DNA of 64,000 bases from Chloroflexota bacterium. Its GTDB lineage: Bacteria > Chloroflexota > Anaerolineae > Aggregatilineales > J027. Position 1 is the first letter of the stretch, and every line of letters begins with the position of its first letter. The stretch spans positions 55,097 to 119,096 of the forward strand of contig JACRBG010000010.1 in NCBI GenBank assembly GCA_016234595.1, given 5' to 3'. A program made the translations under genes and the position numbers. This document shows positions 62,003 through 64,000 of the stretch, in pieces. The notes under the pieces are model-generated. The model did not search any database. It worked only from the letters and a program-made list of their open reading frames with translations, and was not told where the DNA came from.

Positions 62003-62638
62003 TTACTCCGCTTGATTCTTGCCGAGCCAAGCATTGATAACTTCCAATGCACCCAGCGGGATAATCACCCGGTCATGCGAGAGCAGATCACGGATATTCA
62101 GGTACATCGCCCGCAAAGCCAGCGCATTATCAAGGTTGCGAGCGGCGTTTTCAACCGACTCGTTACGATCCGCCAGCAAAATCACCGCGCTGGAATCGCC
62201 AACCAATTGACTTAACACTTGCTTGACTTCTTTGGTCTTGCCTTCCGAAACCGTGAAATCATCCACTACCACAATCTGACCGTCTTTCGCCAGTGCAGAC
62301 AGGGCACTTCGCAAAGCCTGACGGCGCATCTTTTTGGGCATGTCTTTTTCATAGCTGCGCGGTTGCGGGCCATGGGCCTTACCACCACCGACAAAAATCG
62401 GTGCGTTGCGTGACCCGTGACGTGCGCGGCCCGTGCCCTTTTGACGGAACCACTTGGCTTTAGTGCGGTCAACTTCACCGCGTGTTTTGGTTGCGTGCGT
62501 CCCTTGACGTGCGTTTGCCATTTGGCGCACATACGCTTGGTGCATCAACCCAACATTAACTTCTACTTCAAATATGTCTGGGGACAGGGTGACTTTTGAG
62601 ACTTCCTGACCCGCTAGGTTCCGAACTGGAACTTCCAT
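62003..62638 (-). CDS. rplD: Ribosomal protein uL4
   Basis: About 211 residues from the ATG at 62638 (MEVPVRNLAGQEVSKVTLSP), preferred over the GTG at 62647 because GAGGAG is eight bases upstream. It has the tunnel loop KWFRQKGTGRARHGSRNAPI and SALAKDGQIVVVDDFTVSEG. L4 represses the S10 operon in E. coli; whether it does so here is unknown. Confidence 0.97.
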   Translation of the reverse strand: MEVPVRNLAGQEVSKVTLSPDIFEVEVNVGLMHQAYVRQMANARQGTHATKTRGEVDRTKAKWFRQKGTGRARHGSRNAPIFVGGGKAHGPQPRSYEKDMPKKMRRQALRSALSALAKDGQIVVVDDFTVSEGKTKEVKQVLSQLVGDSSAVILLADRNESVENAARNLDNALALRAMYLNIRDLLSHDRVIIPLGALEVINAWLGKNQAE

Positions 62639-62669
62639 CTTATTCACTCCTCGCCCTTCGCGCCGCTAA

Positions 62670-63350
62670 CTATTTGCCGTTTTTGCGGCTCGTATGAGCT
62701 TCTTTGATAATGACGATGCCGCCCTTCGCGCCGGGGACAGACCCGCGTATCGCCAGCAGGTTGCGCGAGGCGTCTACGACTTCCACCGTCAAATTCTTCA
62801 CTGTCACACGCTCGCTGCCCATATGACCCGCCATGCGTGTCCCTTTGTAAACGCGGCCCGGGGTTGTACCAGAGCCGATTGAACCGGGGGCGCGTTCGCG
62901 GTCAGATTGACCGTGTGTTTTCTTTTGGCGATTAAAGTGATGACGTTTAATCGTACCAGCGAACCCACGGCCTTTGCTTATTCCAACCACATCAACGACG
63001 TCGCCACGTTCAAAAACGTCACACAGGACGGTTCCGCCTTCTTGAACATCCACAGGTTGTCCGTTTTTGACACGGAACTCGCGCAGAACGCGCACATCTG
63101 GGATATTGGCACTAGCAACGGCTTCCCGTCGCAGATGCCCTTGGGCTGGTTTAGTTAACCGCGAGGTGTTGTTGCGCCGGGATTTCACCTCATCAAACCC
63201 CAATTGAATGGCCGTATAGCCATCGCGCTCCAGTGTGCGAATCTGGGTGACATAGCATGGCCCTGCTTCGATGACGGTGACAGGAATAGCTGTCCCCTGT
63301 TCATCGAAAACTTGTGTCATGCCGACTTTTCTACCGATGATTCCCTTCAT
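62670..63350 (-). CDS. rplC: Ribosomal protein uL3
   Basis: About 226 residues from the ATG at 63350 ([20 protein letters not shown]), supported by GGAGG eight bases upstream. The frame is open 23 codons further, but these lie over a leader hairpin. It has [20 protein letters not shown] and [20 protein letters not shown], the L3 signature and loop. L3 starts large-subunit assembly. Confidence 0.97.
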   Translation of the reverse strand: MKGIIGRKVGMTQVFDEQGTAIPVTVIEAGPCYVTQIRTLERDGYTAIQLGFDEVKSRRNNTSRLTKPAQGHLRREAVASANIPDVRVLREFRVKNGQPVDVQEGGTVLCDVFERGDVVDVVGISKGRGFAGTIKRHHFNRQKKTHGQSDRERAPGSIGSGTTPGRVYKGTRMAGHMGSERVTVKNLTVEVVDASRNLLAIRGSVPGAKGGIVIIKEAHTSRKNGK

Positions 63351-63365
63351 GTCTCTTGCCTCCAA

Positions 63366-63414
63366 GGGACTGTAGGCGTGCTGCTCGTTTGAACGCGCTA
63401 GGCAGCTACGTCCC
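63366..63414 (-). promoter_or_regulatory. Long hairpin abutting the rplC ribosome binding site
   Basis: On the transcript strand GGGACGTAGCTGC (63414-63402) pairs with GCAG, CTAC and GTCCC (63384-63381, 63375-63372, 63370-63366), 13 pairs interrupted on one side by five bases and one base. The stem ends three bases before GGAGG (63363-63359), so it could gate rplC translation. Confidence 0.65.
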
Positions 63415-63464
63415 ATCATCCCTACTGCCGTATTTCCGAAATTGCCCCGAACGTTGCCGGGAGA

Positions 63465-63782
63465 TTAAATCTTGATTTCGATGTCTACCCCGGCGGGCAG
63501 ATTGAGGCGCATCAGCGTATCAATCGTTTTCGCGTCTGGGTCGAGCACGTCAATAAGTCGCTTGTGTGTCCGAATTTCAAAGTGCTCTTGCGAGTCCTTG
63601 TCAATAAACGAAGCACGACGCACCGTAAATCGTTCCAGTTTGGTCGGCAGTGGAACTGGCCCGACCACCCGCGCTCCTGTGCGTTCTGCCGTTTCGACAA
63701 TCCGCCGGGCAGATTGATCTAGTACCCGGTGATCATAGGCTTTAAGCCGGATGCGGATTTTGTTTTTTGATTTGTTTGTCAT
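63465..63782 (-). CDS. rpsJ: Ribosomal protein uS10
   Basis: A 105-residue protein with [40 protein letters not shown] and the C-terminal [20 protein letters not shown]. It also serves as NusE in antitermination. It is the first gene of the S10 block, 76 bases after the tuf stop, with GAGGG before the ATG. Confidence 0.98.
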   Translation of the reverse strand: MTNKSKNKIRIRLKAYDHRVLDQSARRIVETAERTGARVVGPVPLPTKLERFTVRRASFIDKDSQEHFEIRTHKRLIDVLDPDAKTIDTLMRLNLPAGVDIEIKI

Positions 63783-63812
63783 AACCCTCAGACCTTATTT
63801 AATTATCCGCAA

Positions 63813-63833
63813 GGGAGGTCTTACGCTCCTCCC
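63813..63833 (-). promoter_or_regulatory. Hairpin in the tuf-rpsJ gap
   Basis: GGGAGG (63833-63828 on the transcript strand) pairs perfectly with CCTCCC (63818-63813) around a 9-base loop. No T run follows, so an intrinsic terminator is unlikely. It may stabilise the tuf 3' end or control rpsJ. Confidence 0.45.
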
Positions 63834-63858
63834 CCGCAGAATGATTCCCGCAATCGGG

Positions 63859-64000
63859 CTATTTAATAATCTCGGTGATGACACCTGCGCCGACGGTGAG
63901 ACCACCTTCACGAATGGCGAACTTGGAGCCTTGTTCGAGCGCGATGGGCTTTTCCAAGGTGACAATCAAGTTGACATTGTCCCCGGGTAACACCATTTCC
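63859..64000 (-). CDS. tuf: Elongation factor Tu, C-terminal end only
   Basis: The last 46 residues of EF-Tu are visible, running off the right edge of the window: [20 protein letters not shown], then [20 protein letters not shown] and a TAG stop at 63861-63859. This is the C-terminal beta barrel (domain 3). EF-Tu brings aminoacyl-tRNA to the ribosome. A tuf gene just before rpsJ fits the str-S10 junction seen in many bacteria. Confidence 0.96.
   Translation of the reverse strand, partial: EMVLPGDNVNLIVTLEKPIALEQGSKFAIREGGLTVGAGVITEIIK

Overview
This window is a contiguous stretch of a bacterial chromosome. The gene content fits a member of the phylum Chloroflexota, perhaps Anaerolineae. The evidence is an intact tuf-S10-spc-alpha ribosomal cluster, secreted proteins with FGYxN-type domains, many half-size ABC exporters, a large Ser/Thr kinase-ATPase-TPR protein, an ECF sigma gene with a membrane-anchored WD40 partner, and frequent TTG and GTG starts behind GGAG-type ribosome binding sites. 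The phylum is inferred from general resemblance, not from a database search. I see no rRNA, tRNA, CRISPR array, insertion sequence or prophage.

Region 1-16 kb holds envelope and export genes. A murJ gene runs off the left edge. A divergent unit follows: a homodimer-type ABC exporter on the minus strand, and a TetR regulator with two tandem ABC half-transporters on the plus strand. The motif defects of the tandem pair are complementary, so they should form one asymmetric heterodimeric exporter. Then come a GT39-like membrane glycosyltransferase, an AAA+ ATPase, a membrane-anchored TIR protein, a GT4 mannosyltransferase-like enzyme, a TPR protein and a convergent small secreted peptide.

Region 16-32 kb is mostly nucleic-acid housekeeping: RNase D, a beta-CASP metallo-beta-lactamase RNase, SurE, an epimerase-like protein, RecX, RNase Y, a HEAT-like protein, ComEC with a metal site that looks destroyed, CMP kinase, the ECF sigma factor with its WD40 putative anti-sigma partner, and a CoaE fused to an acetyltransferase-like domain. 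The largest gap between genes (20406-21078) has several hairpins but no convincing gene.

Region 32-46 kb holds signalling and accessory genes: the kinase-ATPase-TPR protein, a secreted subtilase with five GFSVTGL repeats and two domains inserted in its catalytic core, a fused alpha-beta E1 2-oxoacid dehydrogenase, a LuxR protein carrying a degenerate histidine kinase, an orphan CpaF-like ATPase, an AIM24-family protein, a CoA-binding protein and MazG fused to a methylase domain.

Region 46-64 kb is the ribosomal superoperon, transcribed leftward: tuf, rpsJ, rplC, rplD, rplW, rplB, rpsS, rplV, rpsC, rplP, rpmC, rpsQ, rplN, rplX, rplE, rpsN, rpsH, rplF, rplR, rpsE, rpmD, rplO, secY, adk, map, rpsM, rpsK, rpsD, rpoA, rplQ, truA, rplM, rpsI, then a strong terminator. 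infA and rpmJ are absent from their usual place between map and rpsM. Most genes are packed within about 30 bases, but the gaps before rplC, rplB, rplF, secY, rpsK, rpsD, rpoA and rplM are 74-170 bases long and carry strong inverted repeats, several next to the next gene's ribosome binding site. This series of possible cis-regulatory RNAs is, with the GFSVTGL repeat protein, the most interesting signal in the window.
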